64,000 nt of DNA from Diadophis punctatus similis (Eukaryota > Chordata > Lepidosauria > Squamata > Dipsadidae), in assembly GCA_023053685.1 (NCBI GenBank), contig JALIGW010000003.1, positions 49,929,996-49,993,995 of the forward strand, written 5' to 3'. The stretch's first letter is position 1; each line of letters starts with the position of its first letter. Below, piece by piece: positions 44,504 through 55,031 of this stretch. The notes below the pieces were generated by a model. It had not been told where the DNA came from, made no database searches, and saw nothing but the letters and a program-made list of their open reading frames with translations. The position numbers and the translations under genes are program-made.

Positions 44504-44504
44504 A
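43222..44504 (+). mobile_element. L2-like LINE, 5'-truncated copy D
   Basis: Starts within the RT domain ('gccatggtatccttctgcgtcg'), continues through the C-terminal domain, and ends in a 3' UTR with 'agccgcccagagtccc' and a (AAAT)n tail of about 60 bp. The best-preserved truncated copy. Confidence 0.9.
43257..44312 (+). pseudogene. L2-like ORF2 remainder with intact RT active site
   Basis: A single open frame of 351 codons reads GVGGTVLQWFSSFL, LLCGVPQGSVLSPILFNIYM, QYADDTQLYISTPS, LKLNPDKTEWLWILPPKD, RVRNLGVLLDPQLKLEQHL and the complete C-terminal domain ending KTWLFQQAGYE. The Met is internal; upstream of it a frameshift separates the remaining RT codons. It lacks the endonuclease and RT blocks 1-3, so it cannot retrotranspose on its own. 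Confidence 0.9.
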
Positions 44505-44508
44505 ATTG

Positions 44509-44747
44509 TTAATGAAGGTCATTAAGCAAGAACTTCATATGATTGCCATTTCTGGTTTCCTGCTGGCTTCCACCATGATTTTATGGGAAGCTGGATGGAA
44601 CAACAGAAATCATAATCATGTGTGATATAATTGCAAGCCAGTCCTGTGTCAGGCAGGACTCCAACGATCTGTCTTAAGTCTCATTCAGCATCTTCATAAC
44701 TTCGAACTGTTACTGAAGAAATGGTTGTAGCCTGAAGACTACCTGTA
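44509..44747. mobile_element. Truncated MITE of the CAGGTAGTCC family
   Basis: The right end 'tgtagcctgaagactacctg' (to 44745) followed by TA, and interior text such as 'taatgaaggtcattaagcaag', match the 2886-3281 element. The left side abuts the poly(AAAT) tail of LINE copy D. Confidence 0.55.
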
Positions 44748-47520
44748 TTTGTGTCATTCCTAATATAAACTACACAGTATGCTAAGCCTGACTTATTTTA
44801 ATAAGCCAGATCTGGACCTCACAATTGTACTACTTCACAAGTTTTACTTTATGAATCACAATGGATGATTTCAAACAAAAGTCACTCTGTGGCTATTGTA
44901 AGTTGTGAATCCAGACATACCTTATTTAAATCATGCCACTGTGCTTAATAAAGCAACAGGTTTCCTTCACAAAATTATTGATAAACCTCTAGATATGCAC
45001 TGTCCTTTCAGGAATCAAAGTTAGATGTCTACATGAGATTGGAAAAGGGTCAGAGAATGCAGAATGTACTAGTAAAGTTGTAGTAATTATTTTTGAATGA
45101 AATCCCAAACACCAACAAGTATTCTGAGATCCAGTACGTGGGAGATTTGCATGAGCTGATAAATATTTTGCAGATTCTTTACAGAATCTAAAATATATAA
45201 GCAGCTTCAAACGTTGGAAATATTATTTCCTAAAATTCAAATTTTTAAAAAATCATATCCACTTTTTAAGTCAAAAACTAAAAATTCATTTATTGAAACA
45301 TTGCTTTGTCATTCTACAAATATTTCCGCAATGTGTATATAAAGAGAGATAAAAACTGGGTATTAGTCAAGAGTTAAGTGTTAACTTTTGCTGTGCAATT
45401 TTTCCAAGGTCTGGGACTGGAGATTAACTGATATGTTTTATTTGAGTAATAAGTTTTATTTCCTTTATGCTTATTCATACTTATTAAACTTATTTTATTT
45501 TTATTTATTTTATTTATTAAATTTATATGTCCCCATTTTCAAAAACAGGCAACTCTGCTTTAATTATTATGCTATAATTACATTTTATACAATGTGATGA
45601 CTACTTTGTGGGTAAACCAGGTCTTGCTCTAAATAACCAGTTAATCTCAGAACTTCTGGATTTGTCCCTTCTAAACTTATTTTGATCTCTCTGTTCAGTA
45701 GGTGATTATGCAAAGATTGATAGAAATCACATGTAACAAATTAAGCTAAAATATTTTTATAATTGCCCACTCCATGTTTTACTCAGACAGACATACTCTG
45801 TAGCAAAAGTCAAGAAAAGTCATAATCACTTGTATTTCAGACAGCATGATATTATACCTCAAGAATAACTATATAACTGCACATTGGGACTGCAGCTTTC
45901 AAGTTAACATGGCCAAAGGTGAAAATTCTGGAAGTTACAGTCCAAACCCAGCTGTAAAGCACCTGATAGGGAAAAAATATTAATAAGTAAGTGGAATTAA
46001 AAACATACCATATATACCTTTGATATCTCTTAAACAAAAGCATTGAAGCAAACAGTATTAAGTAGTATTAATATTATTGCTATAATTATTATGAACTACA
46101 TAAAAGTAATCACATGAAGAGTCCAAGGTTCACAGCCAAGGTACACTGCAGATTAATCCCTAGCACTCCTATCACATCCAAGTAGAAGGATAAGATAGCA
46201 GTTCATTAGAAAAGTCTAGAGAATTGCTCCCAGCTGATAAACAATATTGAACTAAGCAGTTAATCAGACCTGATTATAAAATAATTTCCTGTATTCCATT
46301 GTATCTAATGGATAAATTAAAGATATTTTCCAATAATTTGTTTTATGAGCAACACATTTATTAGTGCTACCAGAACTGGGCTGCAAAAATACAGGAAACT
46401 GTCTTTGCTCCCATGTTTTTACTTGAACAAGAAAGAAATAGTGAAAAGGTTTTCAGTCTCAATAAATCCTCTCTACTTACTGTTTTGATGGCCCTTCCTT
46501 CACTATACTACTCTGCCCTATATTATGAAATAGCAGCTCTAGCAGGGAGGGAAACAAATGTAAAGAGAAAATAGTCTACCTGACTTTACCTTCATTTGAA
46601 AGGTGAAAACTGAACCTCCAGGATTCTTGTCCCTCCATACAGAAATTATGACAAGCAATTATTATTTGAATATTGAAACATTTGTAAGAAAGCAACCAAT
46701 CTCAGAGAGCACCAAGGGCTCCTCAATAGAAAAATTGTTTCTATCTTTTCAAGATTAGCGTTTCTGTGTATATACTACATTGAGTCTCTACCTTAGCTGG
46801 TTTTTGGGACCACCCTCATTACAAAATTCTGATTTCTTCCAGCAGAGGGCATGGAGTAGACACACTGCTTTAATGTCTACTGATCTTTGAAAGACTGTCC
46901 AAAACTCTTTAAAACTCAGTTTCATATGAGTTAAACTGGATCAAACTGATTGGCTCTAAAAACTGCTCTTTTTTCCTACTGACGTTCAGTCTGGGGAAAT
47001 ATCCAGTGTAGTCATCATTGCATTTATTTATTTATTTATTTATCTAGTGCATTTGCATTCTTCTAAATAGAAACAACTACTTGTTGCTTTTGTTAATAGT
47101 CTTTTAAAACAATTTTATTTTCCACAACCCCATATTCAAATTTAATTTCACTGATTTATATAGATTTTGCTTCCAAGTAGATATGCTTGATAGTTGTAAA
47201 GAAGGCTTAATTTTTAAAACTTAATGTTTTTATATTTGATGTAAGCTACCATATAGATATATATGTATACAGACTTTTGTTTGTGGCTACACAATCAACA
47301 ATTTCAATATAAAAATTAACCTAACTTATTGTTAAGAGCTGGATTCTAGAGTCTAGAATGACTTACAGTTTGTGTTAGATCATCCTGCTTTTGCCTGTAT
47401 TTTTAAATCTTTGCCAAACCTATAAAACGGCATATCTGTTTTGACCTAGCAGGAAAGTTACTTTAATTTATCATAGTTACTCTCATGAGAAGTCTTGTGA
47501 CTGCTTCAGCTTGAGTTGAT
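44748..47520. other. Intergenic, little recognisable
   Basis: AT-rich sequence with a LINE-like tail remnant near 45490-45540, a short palindromic phrase cluster near 47025-47045 ((TTTA)n), and no exon. The region 46780-46990 is also unique. Confidence 0.45.
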
Positions 47521-47534
47521 ATGGCAATACTGTG

Positions 47535-48055
47535 GTATAAAATCTTTCCGGCTTTGCGGACTGGCGGGGGGGAGAGGGGATGGTGCCGGGTGAGCAGTGC
47601 GCATGCAGCTCCATTTGTACGAACAGTGGGCGCACGCACCCGCCACTCATGCAAATGGAAAATGTATGCCCGCGCTTGGCTGCTGCTCATGCAAATAGGG
47701 ATGTGCATGCATACCTATACGTTTCCTGTACGGACAAAGCTTTCTCCTCTTTCCTTCTCTGCTCCTGCCTTTTCTCTGCCCTACGTGTTCTTGGATCAGG
47801 CGCAGAAGGCAGTTCCTCTTCCTCATCATGACCAACTGCAGCTGCATGCTTTCTCCACCTGAAGCCTCAGGGCTGTCCTACTGCAGCTGTGCTTCAGCCA
47901 AATACCTCTCAGGTGGCTGCTTGGAACCATTGACCAATTCTTCTTCAGACATGCCCAGAACTGATTCATCTTCCTCTGAGCTGACATCTGGAGAGGTATC
48001 TGGGGAAGCAGCCGGGAGAGTCATCACATGGCCCAGAGATTGGGGACCCCTGTTT
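47535..48055. mobile_element. Probable DNA-transposon fragment, GC-rich
   Basis: A GC-rich, CpG-containing block between AT-rich flanks. The right end 'agattggggacccctg' fits a CAGGGGTCCCCAA-type hAT terminus, but the left end is not identifiable. The plus frames inside encode nothing recognised. Confidence 0.35.
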
Positions 48056-48822
48056 TAAGGCATTCATCACTATGCTCACTTCTCTTAAAGGAAAACAAAG
48101 CAAATAATGCCACCTCAATACTCTAAGTCCACTTGGTCCATGAGTGTATTTCTATTCTTTCTTTCCAGAAAGAGCAGACCTTACATTTTAGAAGAAAGCT
48201 AAGCTTGGGTTACATACCCAATAATAATACAGTGGTGGAGGCAATGCCTAATGCATTGGACAAATGCAAACAAAATTTATTTTGGCTTCTAAATAATACT
48301 ATTGCCTTTTTATATCTTTTAGTTTCTGAAGTACTTGGCCTGTTGGCTAATTTCTGAATTTTATTATTAATTCTCATTATGAGATGATCCTGTTGTTAGC
48401 CATTCACTTACATAGAGTTCCTGAGCTAACTGCTTAAGTGTTGTATGTATTTCTAGGCATAAACAAAAACATGTTAGGTATGTATAGTTGACAATGTTTG
48501 TTCTATGTGCAATCTGTCTTATACTAAAAAATCAGGCATATGTTAGTCGTAAAAAATATGAAGTACAAATTCCTTACAATGAAATAACTTGTCTATGAAC
48601 AAAGTAAATTACAATCCTCTGGTTTGTCCTCAGAACCACTTGCAAAGACATGCAGGAATAGCACCAATCTCAAATCAGCAACAATTTTTTTTGCATTAAC
48701 TATGAATATGGATTGGAGAAGTCCTATGCAACAGCAACAACACAACATTGGTTTCTTTTCAGGTTTAGGCCTCTCTTCAGAAGATAGGTTCTTAAAAAGA
48801 TCCTTCCATGTGTAGGTTACCA

Positions 48823-49850
48823 GATGGGAGTCAACAGGCTCAAGCTCAACCCGGACAAGACTGAGTGGCTATGGATACTGGCTCCCAAGGACTCTGTCAA
48901 CTGTCCGTCCTTGGCTCTGGGGGGAGAAAAATTAATCCCCTCGGAACGGGTCTGCAATTTGGGTGTCCTCCTGGATCCACAGCTTAAATTGGATCAACAC
49001 CTATCAGCTGTGGCCAGGGGGACCTTTGCACAAGTTCATCTTGTGCACCAATTGCGACCCTACTTGGATCGGGAAGCACTTCTCACAGTCATTCATGCCC
49101 TTGTCACCTCAGGGCTTGATTTTTGCAATGCGCTCTACATGGAGCTACCCCTGAAGAGTATTCGGAGACTTCAACTGGTCCAAAATGCAGCTGTGCGTGC
49201 TGTGGTGGGTGTGCCCAGGTACACCCACACTACTCCCATCTTACGCGAGCTGCATTGGCAACCCATTGGTCTCCAGATGCAATTCAAGGTGTTGGTGATT
49301 ACCTTTAAAGCCCTATATGGTGCAGGGCCAGAGTATCTTCGGGACTGTCTCCTACCATATACCTCCCTGCGACCTGTCATATACCTGTCTCCTACCTGTC
49401 TCCTACCATATACCTCCCTAGGACCTGTCTCCTACCATATACCTCCCTGCGACCCTGCGACCCTATGAGGTTAGATCTCACAGGGCTGGCCTACTACAGG
49501 TTCTGTCGGCTAGACAATGTCGGCTGGCGGGCCTGCAGGTGAGGGCCCTCTCTGTGGTGGCCCCTACTTTGTGGAACCAGCTACCCCCCGAGATCCGGAC
49601 TATCCCCACCCTATTGGCCTTCAGGAAAGCTGTGAAGACCTGGCTTTTCTGGCAAGCCTTGGGCCAATAAATAATAGATGTAGGCCCATGACTGTTTGAA
49701 TGACTGAGTGTTTCTAATGTTTTTATATTGTGTTTTTAACCCTGTTTTTTAGTTTTTATATTGATATTGTTTGTATTGCTGTTAGCCGCTCAGAGTCCCT
49801 GCTGAGCTGAGCAGCATACAAGTACAAGTAATAAATAAATAATAAATAAA
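48823..49850 (+). mobile_element. L2-like LINE, 5'-truncated copy E
   Basis: Begins in the RT tail (NRLKLNPDKTEWLWILAPKD) and continues in one frame to about 49370 with LGVLLDPQLKLDQHLSAVA, RRLQLVQNAAVRAVVGVPRY and FKVLVITFKALYGAGPEYL. The frame is then disrupted by a local repeat (49340-49465) and resumes in another frame ('ggctagacaatgtcggctggc', 'gatccggactatccccac'). The tail is (AAAT)n-like. Confidence 0.87.
49340..49465. repeat. Local slippage repeat inside LINE copy E
   Basis: The phrase 'ctcctaccatatacctccct' occurs three times within 126 bases, with a shorter 'cctgtctcctacctgtctcct' between them and a doubled 'gcgacc'. No other copy of the family carries this expansion. Confidence 0.85.
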
Positions 49851-50670
49851 TGTCTGGCAAAAGGAGTACATGTCTTTTTTGTTCTCATGTCGTCTGTCCA
49901 GCAGACATAGCCTTAAAATCAAATATTGTCTAGCTTTTTGAGTGTCTTGTTTTTTTTAACTGTTTTCATAATAGCAGAAATTGAAACTTCCATGTATTGT
50001 AACCTTATAAATTGTCTATTTCCCCTGCCCAGTCCATCAATAAACTTGACAACCTAGATTTACATTTTTTAAATTGTTTCATGATTCCAACAATTGTCTT
50101 CAATCCAGCCCCTTCAAATTTATGACCATTGTAGTCTATAGATCACATGATTCATCATATGTTTCTATGGTGAAATTTGAAAAGTACATTGATTCTATAT
50201 TACCCATTAGCATATGCTTTTGAAAATAAAGATTTGTTGGAAAAATATTGCAATCAGAAAACCCGTCTTTCTGATGCCGGAAAAAGCAATTTCATATACA
50301 TGTAAGGCCTAAGTACATTTTTATAGGGTTTTTTTTTTGCTTTAAATAGCATATTCTCTTTTTCCCCATTAGTCCTCCTTCCCAATTGTCCAGACTTTTG
50401 TCTTTTCAGATATATGGTAATCCTATCCATATGAAGAATTTGAGTTTCTCTGTTTTTACTACATACACATGTACACACAGTTTTCTTGGCAAGAATATGG
50501 AAGACGTTTGCTACTCCCTTCTTCTGGGAAGTTTGTTTTTACTTTTCAGCAACAGCCCTGTGATTTCCTGGCTGTTTCTCACCCAAATATTAACCAAGTT
50601 CAACCCTGATTAGCCTTTTCAAGATTAGTGAATGCAGCTAGGTTTGTCATACGGTACTTCACCAGTGGTC
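49851..50670. other. Intergenic, no clear feature
   Basis: AT-rich unique sequence. No motif, exon or repeat family recognised. Confidence 0.45.
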
Positions 50671-50673
50671 TGG

Positions 50674-50759
50674 CTTTCCTTTCCTTTCCTTTCCTTTCCT
50701 TTCCTTTCCTTTCCTTTCCTTTCCTTTCCTTTCCTTTCCTTTCCTTTCCTTTCCTTTCC
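50674..50759. repeat. (TTTCC)n microsatellite
   Basis: About 17 pentamer units, almost pure, one terminal variant. The open frame over it is low complexity. Confidence 0.97.
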
Positions 50760-50899
50760 CTTCCTTTTCTGGGTCCTTAACAATCAGAAACATCATAGAA
50801 CAACCTCCCCTAATAAATAAACTCACTCATAAATTAAATCAAGTAAAGTGTAAAAATTATTCAAAAATTTCAAAAACCTACATTGATGAAATTCAAGTT

Positions 50900-51190
50900 C
50901 TGTCATAATGTGCCCTCCTCTTGAATTTGATGGAATAACCAAGTTTTAACTACTCTCCCAAAACACAGAAGAGAAGGAGCAAGCTGGATCATCATGGAGA
51001 AGAAATTCAAGAGTATGGGAGCTGTGATTGAAAATGTCCATTTAAGTGGTCCCATCAGATAGCATTCTTCTATAGACAGAAACTGGAGGGACCGGACCTT
51101 ATTTGATGATTGATCTAATGAGATCAATGGATCCAACTCAGAGATGGTGCAGCTAACAGACAATCCTACCTTCTTCCTTAGAACTCACAG
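50900..51190 (-). repeat. Unclassified LINE-like 3' region
   Basis: The stretch 'agtggtcccatcagatagcattcttctat' and 'gagggaccggaccttatttg' resembles a repeat 3' UTR I have seen in squamate LINEs, here in plus-strand text. It lies next to a diverged minus L2-like linker fragment and may belong to it. Confidence 0.3.
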
Positions 51191-51194
51191 CCTC

Positions 51195-51430
51195 TCTCTG
51201 ACTTAAAACAAACCTTTCTCCAGAGATGCTCTAAGTGTTTCCTCTGCTGCTTTACCTCCCTGACCCCTGCAGTAAGCCAAGGAATTGCAGTTAAGGTACA
51301 AATTAGGAGAGACTATTCTGGTGCAATCCATTCAAGTACCATAGTGGCTCCTTTATTCCACTGGGCAACCAGGGTCTCAACCAACCTGCCCACCAGATCC
51401 CTGGGAAAGTCCCCAAATCTAAATAAATGT
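51195..51430 (-). mobile_element. Old L2-like fragment (endonuclease-RT linker)
   Basis: The minus strand translates with breaks to LVETLVAQWNKGATMVLEWIAPE, then AIPWLTAGVREVKQQRKHLEHLWRK. This corresponds to VAAWNTAASGALDRIAPKR and APWFTEELQEMKRQKRRLERRWR of the complete copy, but is much more diverged. Confidence 0.6.
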
Positions 51431-51456
51431 ATGAAAGAAACATTAAGGAGTTTTTG

Positions 51457-51507
51457 TCGTCGTCATCATCATCATCATCATCATCAATCAATCAATCAAT
51501 CAATCAG
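51457..51507. repeat. (ATC)n/(AATC)n microsatellite
   Basis: About 9 ATC units followed by about five AATC units; pure apart from the junction. Confidence 0.95.
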
Positions 51508-51689
51508 CATCCTAGCATTCTTCCCACTGTGCACAGTCTGCTTTTTGGGTCAACAAGCACCATCTTGCATGATCAAATGAAGCATTCTGGTCCAACTGGG
51601 AATTTTTCATGTCCCCTTTTTTTTGTATCTTGCCATCTTTGTTTTGACCTTGCCCGCGGATGCTTGCCATCTATATTAAAGTGGAAGGC

Positions 51690-52010
51690 GATGTAGACAC
51701 CAGTGTGGGGTGCTGTTCATAGAATATGGCCATACTACTGTTGACGTTTCTCCTGCATTTTCTCTGATATTGGTACAGTGTCCATTTGCTTCCAAACTGT
51801 GTCATTGCTGACATGGTCAAGGAGAGAAATTCCTAACAACCAATGAATCATGCACATCTCTGTGATGTGTAAAGTGCACTCAATGCACGTTGTGACTGGC
51901 TAACATTCAGCACCATACAGAGCTTCTGGGCACACCATTGTTTTATACACCTTCAATTTTAGATGGATTAGCATGTATCAATCACAGAGCACACCAGTGA
52001 TTTCCTTCCA
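51690..52010 (-). mobile_element. RTE-like (BovB-type) LINE fragment
   Basis: A minus-strand frame with a few stops reads KVYKTMVCPEALYGAEC, CIECTLHITEMCMIHWLLGISLLDHVSND and PISEKMQEK, then YGH. This matches the conserved post-RT block of RTE/BovB-clade LINEs (V-Y-R-T-V-V-R-P-V-A-LYGAE-W ... MRMLRW ... KMREARLRWYGH). Heavily diverged. Confidence 0.55.
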
Positions 52011-52294
52011 CCATAATCATGCTTTGTTCACTCTTCCACACACTTCATCTTTGATGCTGTCATAACTTGGTAGATGGGATCCTAGGCAAGAATAGGAGTT
52101 TGTCCTTTACTAGATCTTCACTGAACCACTAAGAACCATTAAGGATTGACTTGCAAAAAACATTATACAATCCAGAGAGTAGAACAGTTCATATATTAAC
52201 AGCAAGATTCTGTTACTATACCCTACAACAGCGGTTCTCAACCTGTGGGTCGCGACCCCTTTGGGAGTTGAATGACCCTTTCACAGGGGTCGCC

Positions 52295-52331
52295 TAAGAC
52301 CATCGGAAAACACATATTTCCGATGGTCTTA
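52295..52331. repeat. Perfect subterminal hairpin in SPIN
   Basis: Arms taagaccatcggaaa (52295-52309) and tttccgatggtctta (52317-52331) around acacata. It is a feature of the SPIN left end. Confidence 0.92.
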
Positions 52332-52479
52332 GGAACCGAGACACCGCTCTTCTATCCGTCTTCAGGCAGGTCCACCCACATGCAAATAGACTACTGCAAA
52401 AAAAATATCTGTACCATGGGAACTTCTGAGCATGCACAGAAGCCAAATTTCCGGCACTGCGCATGCGTTGCCATCTTGT

Positions 52480-52618
52480 TTTTGGCTTTTTTTTTGCAAT
52501 TAAAAAAAATCGGCACTGCAAATCCATGCGCGCGCAAAGCGCATGTGCGCCCACGAGGTGCAGCCATGCAGCACAGGAGGAAGCGAACCGGCAGCGAGGT
52601 AAGTTAGAACCCACCCCT
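52480..52618. mobile_element. Possible MITE end inside SPIN
   Basis: The right edge 'gttagaacccacccctg' resembles the terminus of the hAT MITE at 42710-43120, and the flanking text ('gcgaggtaagt', 'gcatgcgcgcgcaaagcgc') has the same CpG-rich character. A matching left terminus is not clear, so it could simply be SPIN interior. Confidence 0.35.
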
Positions 52619-52707
52619 GAGTTTCCTAATAATTTTATTATTTTATGGTTGGGGGTCACCACAACATGAGGAACTGTATTAAAGGGTCGCGGCATTAGGA
52701 AGGTTGA

Positions 52708-53704
52708 TGTGATGTGCCGGTGTCTGGATGCTGTAAGGGTGTGGATGGGGGTTAACAGGCTCAAACTCAACCCGGACAAGACCAAATGGCTTTGGATCCT
52801 CCTCCCAAGGACTTTGACATCTGTCCCTCCTTGGTTCTGGGGGGGGGGATTTGATCCCCTCAGAACGGGCTCGCAACTTGGGGGTCCTACTGGATCCACA
52901 GCTAAAATTGGACCAACATCTAACAGCTGTGGCCAGAGGGACCTTTGCACAAGTTCATCTTGTGCACCAGTTGCGTCCTTTCTTGGACCGGGAGGCACTA
53001 CTTACAGTCACTCATGCCCTTGTTACTTCACGTCTTGACTATTGCAACGCACTCTACATGGGGCTACCCTTGAAGAACGTTCGGAGACTGCAGCTAGTGC
53101 AGAATGCGGCAGCGCATGTGATGATGGGTGTCCCTAGATACACCCATGTGACACCCATCCTTTGCGAACTGCACTGGCTGCCTATAGGTCTCCGAGCGCA
53201 ATTCAAGGTGTTGGTGATTACCTTTAAAGCCCTACATGGCTTAGGACCAGTTTACCTCCAAGACCGCCTTCTCCAACATACCTCCCTAAGACCGATTAGA
53301 GCTCACAGAGTTGGTCTGCTGGTGGTCCCGTCAGCCAAACAATGTCAGCTGGCGGGCCCACGAACGAAGGCCTTCTCTGTGGCAGCACCGGCTCTCTGGA
53401 ATACATTACCCCCCGAGATCCGCATTATTCCCACCCTGCCAGCCTTCAGAAAAGCAGTAAAAACATGGCTTTGTCAACAGGCCTGCGGCCAATGATTTTA
53501 ATACAACGCCGATCACTCTTGGCCCCATGAATGATTTGTTGTATGGGTTTTTAAATTGTGGTTTTTAATGTTTTTAAATGTTTTAATATCTATTGTTTTT
53601 AATGCTTTTTATATTTGTTGTTGCATGTGAATGTTTACTGTTGTGAGCTGCCCAGAGTCTCTGTGGAGTGGGCGGCATACAAATGCAACTAATAAATAAT
53701 AAAT
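52708..53704 (+). mobile_element. L2-like LINE, 5'-truncated copy F (inside SPIN)
   Basis: Begins in RT block 6/7 ('tgtgatgtgccggtgtctgg') and ends in (AATA)n-like sequence. It is flanked by a perfect 8-bp duplication of SPIN sequence, aaggttga (52700-52707 and 53705-53712), so the insertion boundaries are exact. A frameshift near 52850 (poly-G in 'ctggggggggggat') separates two open parts. Confidence 0.93.
52851..53495 (+). pseudogene. L2-like ORF2 C-terminus (copy F)
   Basis: The open frame reads RARNLGVLLDPQLKLDQHL, HLVHQLRPFLDREALLTVTH, LVTSRLDYCNALYMGLPLK, RRLQLVQNAA, LHWLPIGLRAQFKVLVITFK and LWNTLPPEIRIIPTLPAFRK, and stops at 53495. The ATG used is internal. It is part of a truncated retrotransposon, not a gene. 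Confidence 0.9.
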
Positions 53705-53729
53705 AAGGTTGAGAACCACTGCCCTACAA

Positions 53730-54640
53730 CAATAAAGCAGCATTTCTGGACCCCCTGCAATGTTTGTTTTTTGACCTGGCTATCTCAAAGGTGGACATCA
53801 ATTGTGAAAATTGTGCAGATGCTGAAGTTAAATTCACAGGACCAACAGAACTCCTTTTGGAACAGCCACAGAACTCCTAGAATCAGAACTGAGTCCTAAA
53901 ACTTGGAACAAATTTTTAAATTCAGGTTGTTGATGCATTCTAAGAGAGTTTCTAGATCAGATGATATGCTCAAATCTAAGCATCACATTGTGACTGGAAA
54001 TTGTGACTGGCATTAAGATATTTGCTAGATGGAAAAGATTCCACAAGTCACATTACTATCAGGACATTCTAGACTAAAATATTTTAAAATTGTAGAAATT
54101 TTTACATGACAACTACCAGCCAAATCAACAACCTTGGTAATTGCTTTTATCCCACACATTCATGGGACAACTATTTCTATTGCCAAATGGGTTAGGCTGC
54201 TTGTGTGCCACTCTAACCTCTTCCTGACTAAGTTGAAATATATAACGCAAAAATGTCAAGTTGATACTACAAGTAGGATCTGGAGGAAAGGAAAAGGGAA
54301 CGCGACAGCTGCAAAGGTGCCTGGGAAATTAGCCAGGATGGCAGTTCCCAATTGAACCTATGTTGCCTTGGTAGCACTAAGTCACCAGGTAAGGAACGTC
54401 TTGATAGATAGTGTCAAAATAGTTTGGGAATGTCAGGTAAATAGCAATACAAATGTGGCAAACAGTTCAGTTAGCTTTTATTTGGCATTGGGTCACAGTC
54501 AAGAGTGAGGCTGAAATAGAACATAGTGGAGCTGAAGCAGGTTTATATCATTGCCAGTAGCTATATTGGCTGGGCTGGGGGGATGAAATACCAAAGATAT
54601 TGCTAATGCAGAGGTAAGGCGGGACTCTATTCTGTTGACC
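53730..54640. other. Intergenic, no clear feature
   Basis: Unique sequence between the SPIN element and the hAT MITE. No exon or repeat recognised. Confidence 0.45.
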
Positions 54641-54644
54641 AAAG

Positions 54645-55031
54645 GCCTATTGCCGTGATGGCGAACCTATGGCACGGGTGCCACAAGTGGCACGCGGAGC
54701 CATATCGGAGGGCACGTGAGCTCAGGTCCGGCGCGCATGTGTGCACCGGCCAGCTGATTTTCGGGCCTTCTGGGCCCACTGGGAGTCAGGAAACAGGCTG
54801 TTTCCAGCCTCCAGAGGGGGTGGGGAAGGCCGTTTTCGCCCTCCCCAGGCTCCTAGAAGCCTGGAGAGAGCAAAAAATGGGCGTGCCATTGCATGCTGGG
54901 AGTGTGGGGGTCATACGCGCATGCTCGGGGGTGCATGGAATTATGGGTGTGGGCACGCACACACGTGATCCCATGCATCCCCCCCTTTTTGGCACACGAA
55001 CCAAAAAAGGTTCGCCATCACTGGCCTATTG
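54645..55031. mobile_element. Complete hAT-type MITE with perfect 8-bp target duplication
   Basis: Termini ccgtgatggcgaacc (54653) and ggttcgccatcactg (to 55023) are inverted. Target duplication gcctattg lies at 54645-54652 and 55024-55031. The interior is GC-rich ('aggcctttt/cctccagaggg' type) and noncoding; the plus frame 54655-55071 is a by-product. The same family is split by LINE copy C at 37728-38471. Confidence 0.92.

Larger units (their letters stand above)
52229..53721. mobile_element. SPIN (SPACE INVADERS) hAT element, split by LINE copy F
   Basis: The left terminus CAGCGGTTCTCAACC (52229) and the right terminus ggttgagaaccactg (to 53721) are the SPIN inverted repeats. The subterminal text 'tgtgggtcgcgacccctttg' and 'tcacaggggtcgcctaagac', and the right-end text 'ggggtcaccacaacatgagg' and 'gggtcgcggcattagg', is the SPIN body as I know it. 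An 8-bp duplication, ccctacaa, flanks it exactly (52221-52228 and 53722-53729). Without the inserted LINE it is about 490 bp and has no transposase, so it is non-autonomous. SPIN elements are documented as horizontally transferred among tetrapods, including squamates. Confidence 0.95.

Noticed and set aside
47521..47862. 113-codon plus frame
   Set aside because: Lies in a GC-rich transposon-like block and has no recognised domain.
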